Positions 1-11,807 of a DNA stretch of 64,000 nt are shown here, piece after piece. Below the pieces are notes generated by a model. That model made no database searches, had not been told where the DNA came from, and was given only the letters and a program-made list of their open reading frames with translations. The DNA lies in NCBI GenBank assembly GCA_936450465.1, contig OW388296.1, forward strand, positions 48,063,750 through 48,127,749, written 5' to 3'. Source of the DNA: Gibbula magus. Its lineage: Eukaryota > Mollusca > Gastropoda > Trochida > Trochidae. Each line of letters begins with the position of its first letter. Position 1 is the first letter of the stretch. The position numbers were made by a program, and so were the translations under genes.

Positions 1-68
1 ATTGGTGACATTATTTTTCAAATACATTTCATCGACTTTTTTCAGAGAAAAAACGTGCTATTGCCCCT
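1..68 (+). mobile_element. 3' end of TTAA-type MITE, family A (cut by window edge)
   Basis: The first 68 bases match the right end of the short inverted-repeat element seen complete at 35498-35757, 52136-52443, 59484-59839 and 63071-63425. It ends in CGTGCTATTGCCCCT followed by TTAA at 69-72. The flanking sequence after TTAA also matches that after the 35498-35757 copy, so both copies descend from one insertion that was later duplicated. Confidence 0.85.
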
Positions 69-720
69 TTAATATCCACTTATGTAGATGTAATCATCAT
101 TTAGATTGCATACATAATAAATGCATTATCTTCTTCTGAATATTAAAAACAATTTAAAACAAAAGCTATATGTTTTCTTATTTTGTATCAAAACGTTACA
201 TCCGACTGACATGACCATTTGTTCTGATGGATTTTGACATCACAGGGTACGAATCTACGTGGTATGGTTGCACATTTTATCGTCATTCATCGAGAAATGG
301 CAGCAGGTTTTTGAGAGCTCTCGTCCAATCAGAAACGCAGATGTTAGTGTAACAAAACCATTTTTGTAATTATTAATAAATGACATCTTTACTACCTCGC
401 TAGAGCTCAAATCCGCAGTCAAATTCAACAGCTTATCTTTGTTTCCATTGTCATTTGGTGGCTATCCATTCGAATTCAGTCTGATTGAAATCAACCGTTT
501 TTCGAGGAATAAAAGTTGCAAAATAGTGCATCTACTGGGATTCGAACTCATAATTATCTTTCAGAGGTTTCCTTGGAAAACTGTCTGATAACATCCTGTA
601 GGCTCGCATGTTCTGATGCTATCAAGGTAGCCAATCACAGAACGTCGAGCAAAAGCTTTTGGTATGATAAGCTAGGGGCAAGTTACTCCAAACAGCCATA
701 CTTTCGTCGGTTTCAGTAAC
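1..720. repeat. Left copy of a segmental duplication (5' flank of AIG1 module)
   Basis: Bases 1-180 align with about 35690-35870 and bases 370-720 with about 36085-36500, in direct orientation with small indels. Matching landmarks are the MITE-A end, the run after TTAA, and the segment holding GGGATTCGAACTCAT. No credible coding frame lies inside. The short open frames at 516-719 and 732-980 have no family resemblance and are not called. Confidence 0.75.
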
Positions 721-1126
721 GTGAGGAACGGATGATTCCGAATAGTTTCAAAACGTTGCCCGTTAAAAACCGTGATTGGTCACCAACTAAACTGGTACAG
801 AACGACACCTATATAGGGTGTGGACCTTGTGGAGAGGTATCTCCAGAACCTGTTCGTATACCGGGAGATGCATTATTTTGCAAATTTAATTCCTCAGTAT
901 TTTTCTTTTTAGTGGCTCAGTCTCCGCTGTTTTCCTTTCATTGTGACTTCATTATCTGTCAAATGTTAGACTATCATTAGATTTGACAGGTCCGATAGAC
1001 ACATGGTAGTTTGATGTAGCACTGTTAGAATAGAAAAAAGAACAAATATTTGGCATTAAAATGTATTTCATTACCTATCTATCAGAATATATGGAGGAAA
1101 TGTTTCATCTCGGGAACTAAACTCAT

Positions 1127-1590
1127 CGGCAAAAGAAACTTATCACCTCAGTTGATTTTATCAATTGTATGATTTTCAATTGCAAATATCTCACGTTTTC
1201 TAAATGATAATCTAAAACTGAAAAGTACTTCTGTAATCTACATGTCTTTTTAATTGAAAAAAAAGAGAAATTTTACATTTTAAACTTCTTCAAAAATTAT
1301 TTTTGATGATACACAATTGCCCATTGACATATAAGACATATTCTATGTGAAAATTGATAAATGTGCCTGATTTTAAACATGGTAGGAATCATGTTGGTTG
1401 AAATTTCATTTCTTACCCATGTCTTCATTAAACACAGAAATTTAAACTAAAATGTAACCAGAGTCACCAATTAATTCATTCAAACTACTGCAGATAAGTA
1501 TAATTGTATCTTGTCACAGTCAAATGCATCTGATTTCTTTTAAATATTGCATTTATAGAAACCAACTGAGGTCATAACTTTCTTTTGCCG
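1127..1590. mobile_element. MITE family C, about 464 bp with 28 bp terminal inverted repeats
   Basis: The left end CGGCAAAAGAAACTTATCAC is mirrored at the right end (1563-1590) with about three mismatches over 28 bases. The similarity may extend a few bases outward through TAAACT. A diverged copy lies at about 55430-55930 with degenerate ends. There is no coding capacity. Its right end abuts the 5' edge of the AIG1 GTPase exon and supplies the pyrimidine stretch before the apparent acceptor. Confidence 0.75.
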
Positions 1591-1595
1591 GGTAG

Positions 1596-2477
1596 TTTAA
1601 GTGCGAAGTTCGAGTAGTTCTGATTGGTAAGACCAGATGTGGCAAAAGCGCCACAGGGAACACTCTTCTTGGACGCCATGGGTTCATTTCCAAAACAGGC
1701 GCCTTGTCTGTAACATGCCAGTACGCCAGAGTTCTTCACAATAACAAAAGTCTCATCCTCATGGATACAACAGTTATGTTCGACACGTACGTTTCCAAAG
1801 ACGTAACTTCAACGGAAATAATGAAATGTGTCGCGATTACCTCCCCTGGTATCCATGCCGTTGTCTTGGTAACCAAGATTGGCAGATTCACTAGTACTGA
1901 AGAAGAACAGAAAACTGTTGAACTTTTCAACTTTGGTGAAGATGTGAAGAGATACATGATCATCGTGTTCACAGGAAAAGATAATTTGGTCAGAGGAAAT
2001 CAGTCACTTGAATCGTTTGTTAAAACGGTCCAAAGCATCAGCAAAATCTTGTTGCTGAGTGTGACCATGGTGACCAAGAATGGAGGTGAATTCTACATCT
2101 CTGAGATGTACGAAATGGCAGAAGCGTTGGTGCGGAAGAGGGAGCAGGAAATCAAGGACGTTCTTGAGGTGCAAGAGCGACAGAAGGAAATACAGGAGGA
2201 GAACCAGAAGATGTCTACCCTTTTTAAACAGAAGGACGAAGAACTGCTGAAAGTCAGACGAGAGTACTAGTTCCAAGCTATTGTTGATAAAGAGATGGAA
2301 GAAGTAAAAGCTTTGAACCTAACTTCTGATGATGAAATATATTACGGATCTGATTTTGACGATGAGGTGGAAACAGAAGGACAGGTCTTTGAAGAGCCTT
2401 TATACGAGAATACTACGTTTAGGAAAGGGACCAACTATATGACCAATGAAGAACTAGCCAGGCGTGAATTAAGTTAG
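1596..2477 (+). pseudogene. AIG1/GIMAP-type GTPase, copy 1 (one in-frame stop, altered G3, part of the domain lost)
   Basis: An open frame from 1596 encodes an AIG1-family GTPase domain. The P-loop is GKTRCGKSATGNTLLG, then comes the AIG1-specific segment PGIHAVVLVTKIGRFT and a G4-like FTGKDNL. The C-terminal half is Glu/Lys-rich and heptad-like, with an acidic tail. AIG1/GIMAP proteins bind GTP and often act at membranes in immune cells. There is no start codon upstream. The frame opens right after ...GCCGGGTAG, which fits a 3' splice site, so earlier exons are probably missing or unseen. Defects: G3 reads DTTV instead of DTPG; the region after G4 is replaced by an out-of-family stretch relative to copy 2 (indels); and TAG at 2268-2270 splits the coiled coil, with the same frame open again to 2477. 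It could be a pseudogene or an assembly or sequencing error at one codon. The indels favour pseudogene. Confidence 0.75.
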
Positions 2478-2699
2478 GAAAGAGACGGAGAGAAGAACAA
2501 GGATTTTTTTGCTGTTTTCATGAAAAGATGACTGAAGTTCAAACAATTATTCTTCCGCAAATCTGTGCAATCATTTGAGTCAGTTCCAGTACGTTATCAA
2601 ATTGTGGGCGGATTATGGACAAGGCAGACATTATCTTTAAATTCTTTATGAAGGATATTTGCATATGTACCACATCTGTTCAGAATACGTCCTGGAGAC

Positions 2700-3016
2700 T
2701 GATGTTTGTACTTTTATTCTTTTCCAATATGCCGTAGGTTTTTCTGTACCCTATTAAATGTGTTTTCTAAAATTTAACATATTCATAGTAGTAATAATAG
2801 GGACCACTAGGGCGATGCCTTAAACCTATTGTCAATGTTAGTGATGAAGGTTAGATAAGCAACCTTACTCGATTTTTATCATTCATACACTAGTGTTATC
2901 CTACTAACAGATGATTAATATGCCATGCAATGTTCAAGTATGAACTTTTGAACAAGGACCTTTTCTCTAATAGATTAACACTTATAACTGACCTCAAGTC
3001 GATACCTGGTTTACAA
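2700..3016. repeat. Duplicated 3' flank of AIG1 copy 1
   Basis: This stretch aligns with about 39750-40030 in direct orientation. Shared landmarks are CTAGGGCGATGCCTTA, an ACTCGAT block and AATATGCCATGCAATGTT. It shows that the duplication included the AIG1 3' flank and not only the coding exon. Confidence 0.7.
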
Positions 3017-4405
3017 AATAGTTTATCAGCATTTATTTGAAACAAACCATTTTTATGAATATGTTAATTCGATATATATCGTTTGGGATAGTGATAAGAT
3101 AGTGCACTCCTTTTGAATGGTAAAACGTGCCTCAGCATAAATGATACTTAATATTAATTAAACATTTTAACGTAACAGTGACGTATTTTACGATAGTGAC
3201 ATGCTGCTGAGCATGTATATTAATGCCCAGCTTGTCGAAGCTTGTCGAGCTGTCAAATGTCAAATGATTACATTTCAAACTTCCTTAACAAGTGACGGAT
3301 TTCATAAACCTAGGTTCTACTATCTGACTTCCACTAAACATATGGATAAAATATGGGCATATCTATAGTCCATACTGATTGCAGCTTAATCGCCACGATT
3401 TTCAAACGTCTCTTTACTATCATCCTCCATAATCGAGGAGATATGCTCTGATAAATCTAAACACTGTACACAGTATATTCTGGACTCATGCATGGCTCGG
3501 CCGTTAACCTTATTACCTCCCTAGGCTTGCCTGCCTTTTCTCATCGGTGTCTTAGCAGGAAGACGACAGTTGGAAATTGACTGTAGACAGGCGGTAGGCT
3601 TTGATGTTATATGTTTTGTTAACAAGGGATTAACGCGGGAGTTAACTATAAAACTTGGATCGAGCAACGAAACTAAACATTCCATGTTCATTATTATCGA
3701 CTGTGATGAACCTTCTCATTAACAAACCAGGTGCGTGCGAGAAGCATTTGGAAGTGAATCGTGTAGATTGGCATTCGGCATGAAATGTTCGAACTTCTGA
3801 GGAAGGAAGGGATCCGAACGCCGACATTGAAGATAATTTATAAAACAAATGATAGAGACTCAGTATACCATGTATATTTATCGGAGTGTATACTCTGGCT
3901 TATCGAGAAATCTTTTCTGTAAGATTATCGTAAGTACTAGCATCAACATGAGCAAAATACCATTTTTATAGACCGTTATAGTGCCACGAGACCTTCGAGA
4001 TAAATCCAGGCCCTGGGCACACTCTAAGCATTGTGGATAATGCAATTTAATGTCAATAAATTACAAATTCATAGCATGTTTGCATGTGACAAGGATGTGT
4101 CCTTCGTCCTATATTATTATCCCCATTTTATTAACGAATTTTATATTGATATTATGCATCCCTGTTGATATTTCCTTCAATCAATAATGGACTTGCTTGA
4201 CTTGTTAACCGTTATATAATCCGTAATAGCAAGCGCTGTTTTGCCTTCATACACTCATTGTAGAAAAAAATATCACTATAGATAAATACAAACTTCATTA
4301 ATCCTAGTGATACCTGTTAGAAGCTAAAACTATAAAGCGTTTGTGCCGCTTCAGTAAATGTTGAATGATGTAATTCATGCATTTATCTTACTATTGCAAT
4401 AATAC
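3017..4405. other. No gene seen
   Basis: This is AT-rich sequence. The only open frame of note (3642-3848, minus) has no motif and low plausibility. I see no inverted repeat or RNA gene that I can defend. Confidence 0.5.
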
Positions 4406-4409
4406 TCCG

Positions 4410-4520
4410 ACTCTTACTTTAATCTACATTCTTAGTAGTGAAGATAAAGATATTATCATGAATGTTGTTAACTTTCTCAAATGTATATGTAAAACTAGAG
4501 CTGCAATTTTTAATTAATAA
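4410..4520 (+). mobile_element. LINE fragment (C-terminal end of the ORF)
   Basis: One frame reads LIYILSSEDKDIIMNVV and continues to a stop in ...AAIFN. It matches the last roughly 33 residues of the LINE at 21060-22868. The 3' UTR and tail of that LINE are not present, so this is an internal scrap of a related copy. Confidence 0.7.
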
Positions 4521-4939
4521 ATCTGACTTGTGTGTGTTTTCTTACCCTCAAACTAAGCTTCGAACTTGCGTTGACCAACGACTTGTTTTTTTCTCTAATG
4601 AGACTTATAGCAGGACGCAATGGAGACAGCGCGAACGAAAGCTTTTGTTAAAAATAGATGAAATAGATATAAAAAGGTGAAAAACCCAATGAGATATGTG
4701 TCTTTCCTGAAGTATCAGCCGCTCATTTACTAAATTCTAATTTTTTCTCGATTTGTAAATATCTGTTTTGTTTTTAGTAACGGAAACTCCTTTGATAACA
4801 AAGTTGTAAAACTGGCAATATATTGCTCAAATAGTTTTAGAATATGTTTTATTACATGTACTTCAGTAACATCTTATTCCAAAATTAGTAGTGCCACTAA
4901 TAATGCTAATGATCATGAATAAAATATTCGAATTTTTTT

Positions 4940-4998
4940 ACGTGGGGGATTCGAACCAGCAAACCTACATTTTGTAGCCAAAGACTCTACCATTTTAC
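4940..4998 (-). other. tRNA-like sequence, probably SINE or tRNA relic
   Basis: On the minus strand the sequence has an A-box-like GTGGTAAAATGGTAGAG and a B-box GGTTCGAATCC at roughly tRNA spacing. The arms I tried to fold do not pair well (T-stem GCTGG against CCCCC), so I do not call a functional tRNA. Confidence 0.3.
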
Positions 4999-5489
4999 CA
5001 CAGAGGATTGATGAGTGTGAAATGATTGACTGTTAAAGATCCATCAAATATGTGGCTAGACATATCGGAAAATTGCTAAAAAAAATCTATATCATTGAAA
5101 TATGTACATGTTTGACCCAAAATTAAGCCGAAAATAGCACTAAAAAGTAATGGTGTTTTGTAGTCTACATATAGATCGAGTCTATTATTTTCAAGCGGAA
5201 CTCGTTGTGAACATTATAAACAAGCAAACAAAAGAGAAACAGTTTATGAGTACTCAATGAAATACACACTCATCAGTTTTTAATTATTTACCATTTATTT
5301 ACCATTTCACTCAAATATGTAGTTCCTACAGATATTTAAATAAATGAATTACCCTACTGCTATCTTGTATTGTATAATCAATGGTGACATATACACAATA
5401 TTTGTGTCGTAGTTTGCTGGAATAATCACAATAAAAATATCATTTAAAAGGTAAAATGTCAATAATTTGTATATTTACAAAACATTTTG

Positions 5490-5740
5490 AAACATACAAC
5501 AATCGTCACAGTATGTCGATAAACCCATTTTGAAAAAAATAAAATAATTTTTAGTTACTTATAAGAAAGAAAACGGTATTATATGGTTGTATATAAGTGA
5601 TGAGATTTGTTTTATGAAAAAAATATTTGCTCTATAACCCGTAAACTTGAAACCCGATAAAAATGAAAAGTTCTCTTGAGTTGAAATTTCCAGTCAAGAG
5701 TTATCACCCCTTACAAACAGTCGTTCGTAGAACTCCTTTA
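5490..5740. repeat. Dispersed repeat, inverted relative to 30870-31095
   Basis: About 225 bases match the reverse complement of 30870-31095. Landmarks are the paired CAGTATGTCGATAAAC, GCTCTATAACCCGTAAAC and GAGTTATCACCCCT. No coding potential. A weaker inverted match joins about 5168-5205 to about 32811-32846. Confidence 0.65.
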
Positions 5741-6534
5741 TCAAACAACTTGGCTCGTGGCATTAATTTGTTCTCCCTTATTATTCTTGAGCAATACTAT
5801 TCCCACTTTTTATAATGTTTTTATTATCTTTCATTTATCCTTATTTGCTGACAGGACTTTAGAAGTTTGGGTTGCTCAGTGCTTCCGAACGACAGATCAT
5901 TACTTCTTTCATCGTACATCGGCGAAACGATGTTTGGAGTTTTGAGAAAGCTCAGGCGAGATAAGGCCTCTTGTGTGATTGGCTTAGCGGCGAAATTCAA
6001 AGTTCAACGGGAGAGGCCTATGCATTGGTGGATATTAGATCAGCACGGTATAACCTAAAATACCTGTTGATCTAAATCTATTTAGATTGGTTGCTGTGTA
6101 GTCCGTTTAATGCATTTAAGGGAAATATGTTTTATGACATCAAATTCTATATTGATGCAGTTAATCTAAAGGATACCTGTCTTTGAAACCAAGTTTCAAC
6201 GGATTGTCGTGATATGTCATGTTGTAGATACAAGATTTCTCTAGCGATTGATATCATAAATATGTTTTCCTAAAAGTAATGTTGTATTTGAAACATTAAC
6301 ATGCTCGATAAGGATCTTTAATATCTATTTTGCTCTCCTTGCACTGAATGATATTTTATGTGCGCTTTACACTTGGATCACTTATATCTAAAACATTTAC
6401 CAGTGGCCGTCAACAACACACCCAACCAACCTTTGAACAATTCTGGATCTGCCACTGTTCACACAATTGCACTTTATCTGTCTCGGTTTTTTTTCGGTAC
6501 AGAAAATAGATAACCGGGCGTTCTACATTCTCTT

Positions 6535-7097
6535 CCCACAGAGGTCTCAGGTTACTCCCTTCAGATTTCCAATCCTACCCTCTGTTGTTTTACGCTTGAA
6601 ATCGGGGGCAGAAAGGGAGTGTCCTTATTGGTTGCAATTGAATCAAGTTGTGCAATCAGCGACGCCGTTTTAAAAGTGACATTTGCCGGTAGCAAGTCAT
6701 AATGCTAAAATAAACGTAAGACCGATGTTTTCTCGTTTAATGTGTTTCCTCGAAATATGCTATTTAATTTTATGAAAAGTATTAATAATAAACATGTTTA
6801 TAAATAAAGAAGATCAAATCAAAGACAACTACCAAAAAAATTCATTTGTGTTATTTACATCAGACATATTCGAAGGACATATGCTAATGAGCAAGAGCCG
6901 TAAGAGTAGCATGCCAAGATCTTTGAAGTCACTCGGTCGACTTCGCCGCTGAAAGATGAGTTTCCATTGGTTAAGAAGCAGTGATAGAAGATGAAGTTCA
7001 GCTTTCCTCCGCTAGGGGGATTTGCTTCTGCTCTCGATTTCAAGCGAAAAACCACAGAGGGTAGGATTGGAAATCTGAAGGGTGTAACCTCTGTGGG
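6535..7097. mobile_element. MITE family D, about 563 bp with roughly 70 bp terminal inverted repeats
   Basis: The left end CCCACAGAGGTCTCAGGTTA and the following AGATTTCCAATCCTACCCTC are mirrored at 7025-7097. The interior (about 6630-6900) recurs at about 57240-57520, and a right-end scrap recurs at about 40945-41000. Open frames at 6467-6673, 6855-7136 and 6991-7221 simply translate the termini and are not genes. Confidence 0.7.
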
Positions 7098-7139
7098 TCT
7101 TCCCAAGGGCAAAATCCTGTCTTTGCTAGAACGCACTCG

Positions 7140-7640
7140 GATGAACGCTCAACTTAATACTTCAAAATTGAAAAATAATGTCAAGGTCAGCAAAATCAAC
7201 TTGGCCCTGAATCTTCCCTGAAAGAACCGTTGATGTAAGATAATGATGAGAATCCAATTATTGTTACAGTACAGTTATTGTGATATCCCGCTGACAAGCT
7301 TAACATTTGGCAATCGATGTGATCTTGAGAATAATGTCAAAGTCACCAAAATCTAATCAGCCCTTTGTCTTCCCAAGGAGGAGCTATGTGTAAGATATAA
7401 AGAGAATTGAGTCACAATTCTTGAGATATTCAGGTTGACGAAGGTAAAATGACAAAATCTCATGACCTTGACATGAAGCTCAAGGTCACAAAACTCTAGG
7501 AACACTACTCTCACTGTGATGAATATGAAAATAATCAAGTGGAGAGTAAATTAGTTGTTCGGTACGGACGGACGGACGTACGCTGCCGCATACTATGGCA
7601 TTGTTATCACGAGTACTTGCTTGGCTTGTACGAGCGTACC
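7140..7640. repeat. Degenerate repeats with AAGGTCA motifs, ending in a GGACGGACGGACGTACG microsatellite
   Basis: Blocks built around AATGTCAA(A/G)GTCA recur at 7178, 7334 and 7465, followed by the GGACGGACGGACGTACG tract at 7564-7580. This is typical low-complexity intergenic repeat structure. The frames at 7353-7766 are not called. Confidence 0.5.
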
Positions 7641-7779
7641 CAAGAAAGGTTCCGGAAACCTGAGGTCGCGAGTACTTCCCAAAAACATTTCAGAATATCA
7701 TCAACATTTTGGAGTAAAAAGGTGCCTTGCACATGGCAATTTACCACATTTCAATTGAGGGGGTAATAAAAGATAGAAA

Positions 7780-8090
7780 AATTAGGTAATAAAATTTTGT
7801 GACACGAGAATCCATTGTGGATCGTAAATACTTGCTTAGCGAGACTGCTCCAAAGTGTTCACGCATGTATCGTTCAGAAGCGGGTACTCGCGAATACTCG
7901 CGGTTCTGAACACGCCACCGAATACATGAACAACGATACGAACATTGAAGGCAAGTACTAAATGAAGAAAGACAAAACAGTCATGCAATCACTACTCTTT
8001 TGATGACAAATAAACAAATAAAGCAAGGGTAAATCTATTATTAACAACTACAAAAACGATTAATAAGGGTAGCCGCTGCGATCTGAGAAA
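7780..8090. other. ART1 3' flank, nothing definite
   Basis: This lies downstream of the ART1 stop (minus strand). A weak imperfect inverted repeat sits around 7860-7945. I did not find a clear AATAAA on the minus strand within it. Confidence 0.4.
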
Positions 8091-8097
8091 GTCACTT

Positions 8098-10718
8098 TCA
8101 GAAGAATCTCTGAATGATGACGAGTACCATCAGAATGGGCGAGTAGGTCTGAGGGCTGCATCCACCACACAATGTGTACACCGCTGTGGACCGCTTGCTT
8201 CGTCGAGAGGGTTTCAGGTATATGTAGTCGTACTTGCTATCCGACGTCGTCTTATAAACTTCAAATAGTTCAGTTGGTGGGATGACATACTCACCTTCTG
8301 CAAACCAAGATAGGTTGCCAACGTATCCAGCCTGTCGACTATAATCAAACCGCAAAATAGTGCAGCCTTCTTCAGAAAAGCTTTCTTTGGCGACATGAAT
8401 CTTAGTTGAGGTCGATGAAAAGCCGGGAAGTCGAAGAATTGTTCCATCATTGATGGTGACCGTGTCCTTATAACCACGAAATAGGGCATATGGAGTTGTT
8501 TCTAGTTTACCGATAGCTTTGTTCAGCCAGTAGTGAAAAGCAGGGTATTTGTCCCTCCCTTCTCTCAACTCAGTGTTTAGTTCTTTATATAGTTTAAATA
8601 TATCCATTGTGTATAAAAGGACAGCTTCTGTTTCATCTCGGGATAAACCATATTCTCTCCCCTTTAATATTTTACTGATATAAAAATCTCTGTTTTTGTC
8701 CTCCATCATTTCAACGTATGATTTATAAAGCTTGCTTGACCCCTTCTGTTCTGCTTCTTCCTTAATCGACGTTCTAGTAAACGTCGTCTCCCTGACACCT
8801 TTTTCACACAGGGACGAATGAAGTGAGGGACGGATGAAGTAAGGGACGGGTGAAGTCGGGGACAGATGAAGTAAGGAGCGGATGAAGTGAGGGACGTATG
8901 TAGTGAGGGACGGATGAAGTGAGGGACGGGTGAAGTCGGGGACAGATGAAGTGAGGAACGGATGAAGTGAAGGTAGATGTAGTGAGCAACTGTTGAAGTG
9001 AGGAACGGATGAAGTGAGGAACCGATGAAGTGGGGGCACATGAAATAAGGGACGGATGAAGTGGGGACGGCTGAAGTGGGGGACGGTTGAAGTGAGGGAA
9101 GATGAAATGAGGGACGGATGAAGTGAGGGACAGTTGGTGTGAGGGACGGATGAAGTGAGGGACAGATGATGTGAGGGACGGATGAAGGGAGGGGCAGTTG
9201 GAGTAAGGGACGGATGAAGTGAGAGACGGATGAAGTAAGGGACAGATGTAGTGGGGACGGATGAAATGAGGGACGGATGAAGTGAAGGCAGATGAAGTGA
9301 GGAATGGATGAAGTGAGGGACGGATGAAGTGGGGACACATGAAGTGAGGGACGGATGAAGACGGGGACGGAAGAAGTGAGTGACGGATGAAGTGAAGACG
9401 GATGAAGTTAGTGACGGATAAAGTGAGGGACGGATGAAGTGAGGGACGGATGAAGTCGGGGACAGATGAAGTGAGGGACGGATGAAGTTAGGGACGGATG
9501 AAGTCGGGCACAGATGAAGCGAGGGACGGATGAAGTGAAGGCAGTGAGGGACAGATGATGTGAGGGACGGATGAAGGGAGGGGCAGTTGGAGTAAGGGAC
9601 GGATGAAGTGAGAGACGGATGAAGTAAGGGACAGATGTAGTGAGGGACGGATGAAGACGGGGACGGAAGAAGTGAGTGACGGATGAAGTCGGGGACAGAT
9701 GAAGTGAGGGACGGATGAAGTGAAGGCAGATGTAGTGAGGAACGGATGAAGTGAGGGACGGATTAAGTGAGGGCACATGAAGTGAGGGACGGATGAAGAC
9801 GGGGACGGAAGAAGTGAGTGACGGATGAAGTGAGGACGGATGAAGTGAGTGACGGATAAAGTGAGGGACGGATGAAGTGAAGACGGATGAAGTGAGGGAC
9901 GGATGAAGTGAGGGACGGCTGAATTGGGGGACAGATGAAGTGAGGGACGGATGAAGTGGGGGACGGATGGAGTGAGGGACGGATGAAGTGAGGGACTTAT
10001 GGAGTGAGGGACGGATGAAGTAGGGGGCAGATGAAGTGAGGCACGGATGTAGTGAAGGCAGATGAAGTGAGTAACGGATGAATTAAGGGCGGATGGACGG
10101 ATGGACGAATGAATTGAGAGACTGTTGAAAAGAGGGAAGGATGAGAGGACGGATTGGCTGAGGGACGAATGGATTGAGGATGTATGGAGTGAGGGACGGA
10201 TGGAGTGAGGGATGAATGAAGTGAGGGACAGATGAAGTGAAGGACGAATGAAGGGAGGACTGTTTGAATGAGGGAAGGATTAACTAAGGAGTGTTTGACA
10301 AAGGACGGATGAAGTGAGGACGGATGAAGTGAGGGACGTACGGACGCACAGGTTATAGTTATGGGAAAATGACTATCTAAATAATATGTGAAACATTCAG
10401 AACATAACAAACTTCTCCCTTCTCTTATTACATAAACATATTTGACAATTTGGTATCCTTTTACTGAATCATCGAGATAAAAGGTGTGGTAAAACAACCA
10501 TATAGGAATCCATGGTCAAAAGGCCTAAAATATTGACATATAGACATATCTTATAAAATTAAACAATCTTAAATGAACTTAAACGTGCCATACTTAAAAG
10601 TGTGTATTTAAAGTGATTATATGCTATTGAAATCATCAATTTCATTATAACACGACTTACCACAATCCACGCAAACATGCAATATTACACAGCAAAGCAA
10701 CAACGTTATCGACGCCAT
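8098..10718 (-). CDS. Secreted/GPI-type mono-ADP-ribosyltransferase, two coding exons (ART1)
   Basis: Exon 1 is 10718-10661: ATG, hydrophobic SITLLLCCVILHVCV, then donor GTAAGTCG, leaving phase 1. Exon 2 is 8798-8098, after acceptor ...GTGTGAAAAAG; it starts in matching phase and gives a 252-residue protein. Residues 1-20 look like a signal peptide. The catalytic R-S-EXE set of arginine-specific ecto-ARTs is visible: LFRG (R127), GFSSTS (S147-S150), AEGEYVIPP (E187, E189), plus DETEAV near 74-79 and the FHYWLNKA helix near 107-114. The C-terminus ends in ILMVLVIIQRFF after Ser/Gly residues, like a GPI-attachment signal. Such enzymes move ADP-ribose from NAD+ to protein side chains outside the cell. 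The intron is largely a 16-bp minisatellite. A pyrimidine-AG site just upstream of the ATG suggests a further 5' UTR exon. The splicing model is inferred; the phase agreement supports it. Confidence 0.85.
8799..8815 (-). promoter_or_regulatory. 3' splice site of ART1 exon 2
   Basis: On the minus strand CTGTGTGAAAAAG precedes GTGTCAGG. Cutting after AAAAAG gives the phase needed by the 58-nt exon 1; the next AG downstream (GTCAG) does not. The same acceptor block, CTGTGTGAAAAAG, survives in the ART relic at about 40086-40098, which supports it as the ancestral site. Confidence 0.65.
8811..10345. repeat. 16-bp minisatellite inside the ART1 intron
   Basis: About 1.5 kb of imperfect direct repeats of GGGACGGATGAAGTGA (plus strand), with variant units such as AGGCAGATGAAGTGA and a diffuse right edge. 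On the ART1 coding strand the unit is TCACTTCATCCGTCCC, which is pyrimidine-rich and lacks AG. The long Pro/Ser/His-rich open frames across it on the minus strand are artefacts of the unit being stop-free. Confidence 0.95.
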
Positions 10719-10719
10719 T

Positions 10720-11800
10720 TTTCTTCGGGTACCTTAAAAGAAGGGACATAGTGTCATCATTATGTTAAACCTATTATCCCGTCGAAGTCTAACTGTATCG
10801 CTTTCAAACGATTCCAAGAACTGATGAAACATGTGTGGAAGTTTGTTCCCAATACGCCTACATCCCAATGGCCTATATTCGATGGTGCCTACATAAACTG
10901 TGAACGCAATATGGGAATGAAAGATGCATCGGCCGCTTTAAAGTGATTATGTCAGTTTGGACTACATGAGGAGCAAATGTTGCATGATCTACGTACATCA
11001 CTCATCTCTCTTACGTTTAACACAATTCTTTGACTTCTTTGTACTGCATTGATATCAAGTTTGGTTTTTGTCGAACGACTTACTTCTCTGGAAAAGTCAT
11101 GACACAAATAATGTGAAATTCCTTCAGGTAATAAAGTATAACGAATCCATTTCGCTAATGCATTTCGCTATTTGAACATTGAACGCTATTTAAAATATTG
11201 TTCGTTCATTATTATCAGGTTTATTTCCTCAGAAAAACCCAAATGACCTGTTATTTAACATTTGAAGAAATTCCCCCTGTGGATAAGGTAGAGTGAGAAA
11301 AAGGATAATTTATTTGGAAATAACAACCATTTGATTATAGCAATGTTTCTAGTGTGTTTTGATCCTTTTCAACTATGATTTGAGTATTTCTTCAATGTCA
11401 TATTTCAATATCCAACTATCATAACTAACCTTGAGCCGAAAATTTAACCCAATTTAATGTCTATGTTCTTGCTTAGTTTCTAGATAATAAAACCTAAAAC
11501 CATCAAGCTGTTATCAACTGCCATATATCAGGTACAACTTGCTTTAAGTGCCGTTTCAAACAATAAATTGTGTGTACTGGAATGGATAATATCAAGTATT
11601 TAAAATTAACTGCTTTCAGCACCTCTAAACGAATGAACCGGAGGTAATGTTCGCAAGGTGACAAGGGTCTGTTTGTTTTCATGAAAGTGTCAGCCGTATA
11701 TCATGTGGATACACATATCAAGTATCGCCTTTCACTGACCAATCAAAAATGCCAAGGTTACAGATGCCCACAGTCAGAAATGTGAAAGTCTGGTCTCATT
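10720..11800. other. ART1 upstream region, no further gene seen
   Basis: This is the 5' side of ART1. Directly upstream of its ATG the minus strand reads CCCTTCTTTTAAG then GTACCCGAAGAAAA, a possible 3' splice site for a non-coding first exon. No TATA box stands out. The rest has no open frame or clear repeat. Confidence 0.4.
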
Positions 11801-11807
11801 AAATTCT

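Noticed and set aside
4940..4998. Functional tRNA gene
   Set aside because: A and B boxes are present but stems do not pair; also rejected for 33270-33350, 36855-36950 and 50634-50715 for the same reason.
8811..10345. CRISPR-like regular repeat array
   Set aside because: Units are contiguous 16-mers without unique spacers; it is a minisatellite in eukaryotic DNA.
8706..10497. Long Pro/Ser/His/Leu-rich minus-strand open frames (up to 210 codons)
   Set aside because: They translate the 16-bp minisatellite, which lacks stops in several frames. The same pseudo-peptide appears in different frames and the array lies inside the ART1 intron.
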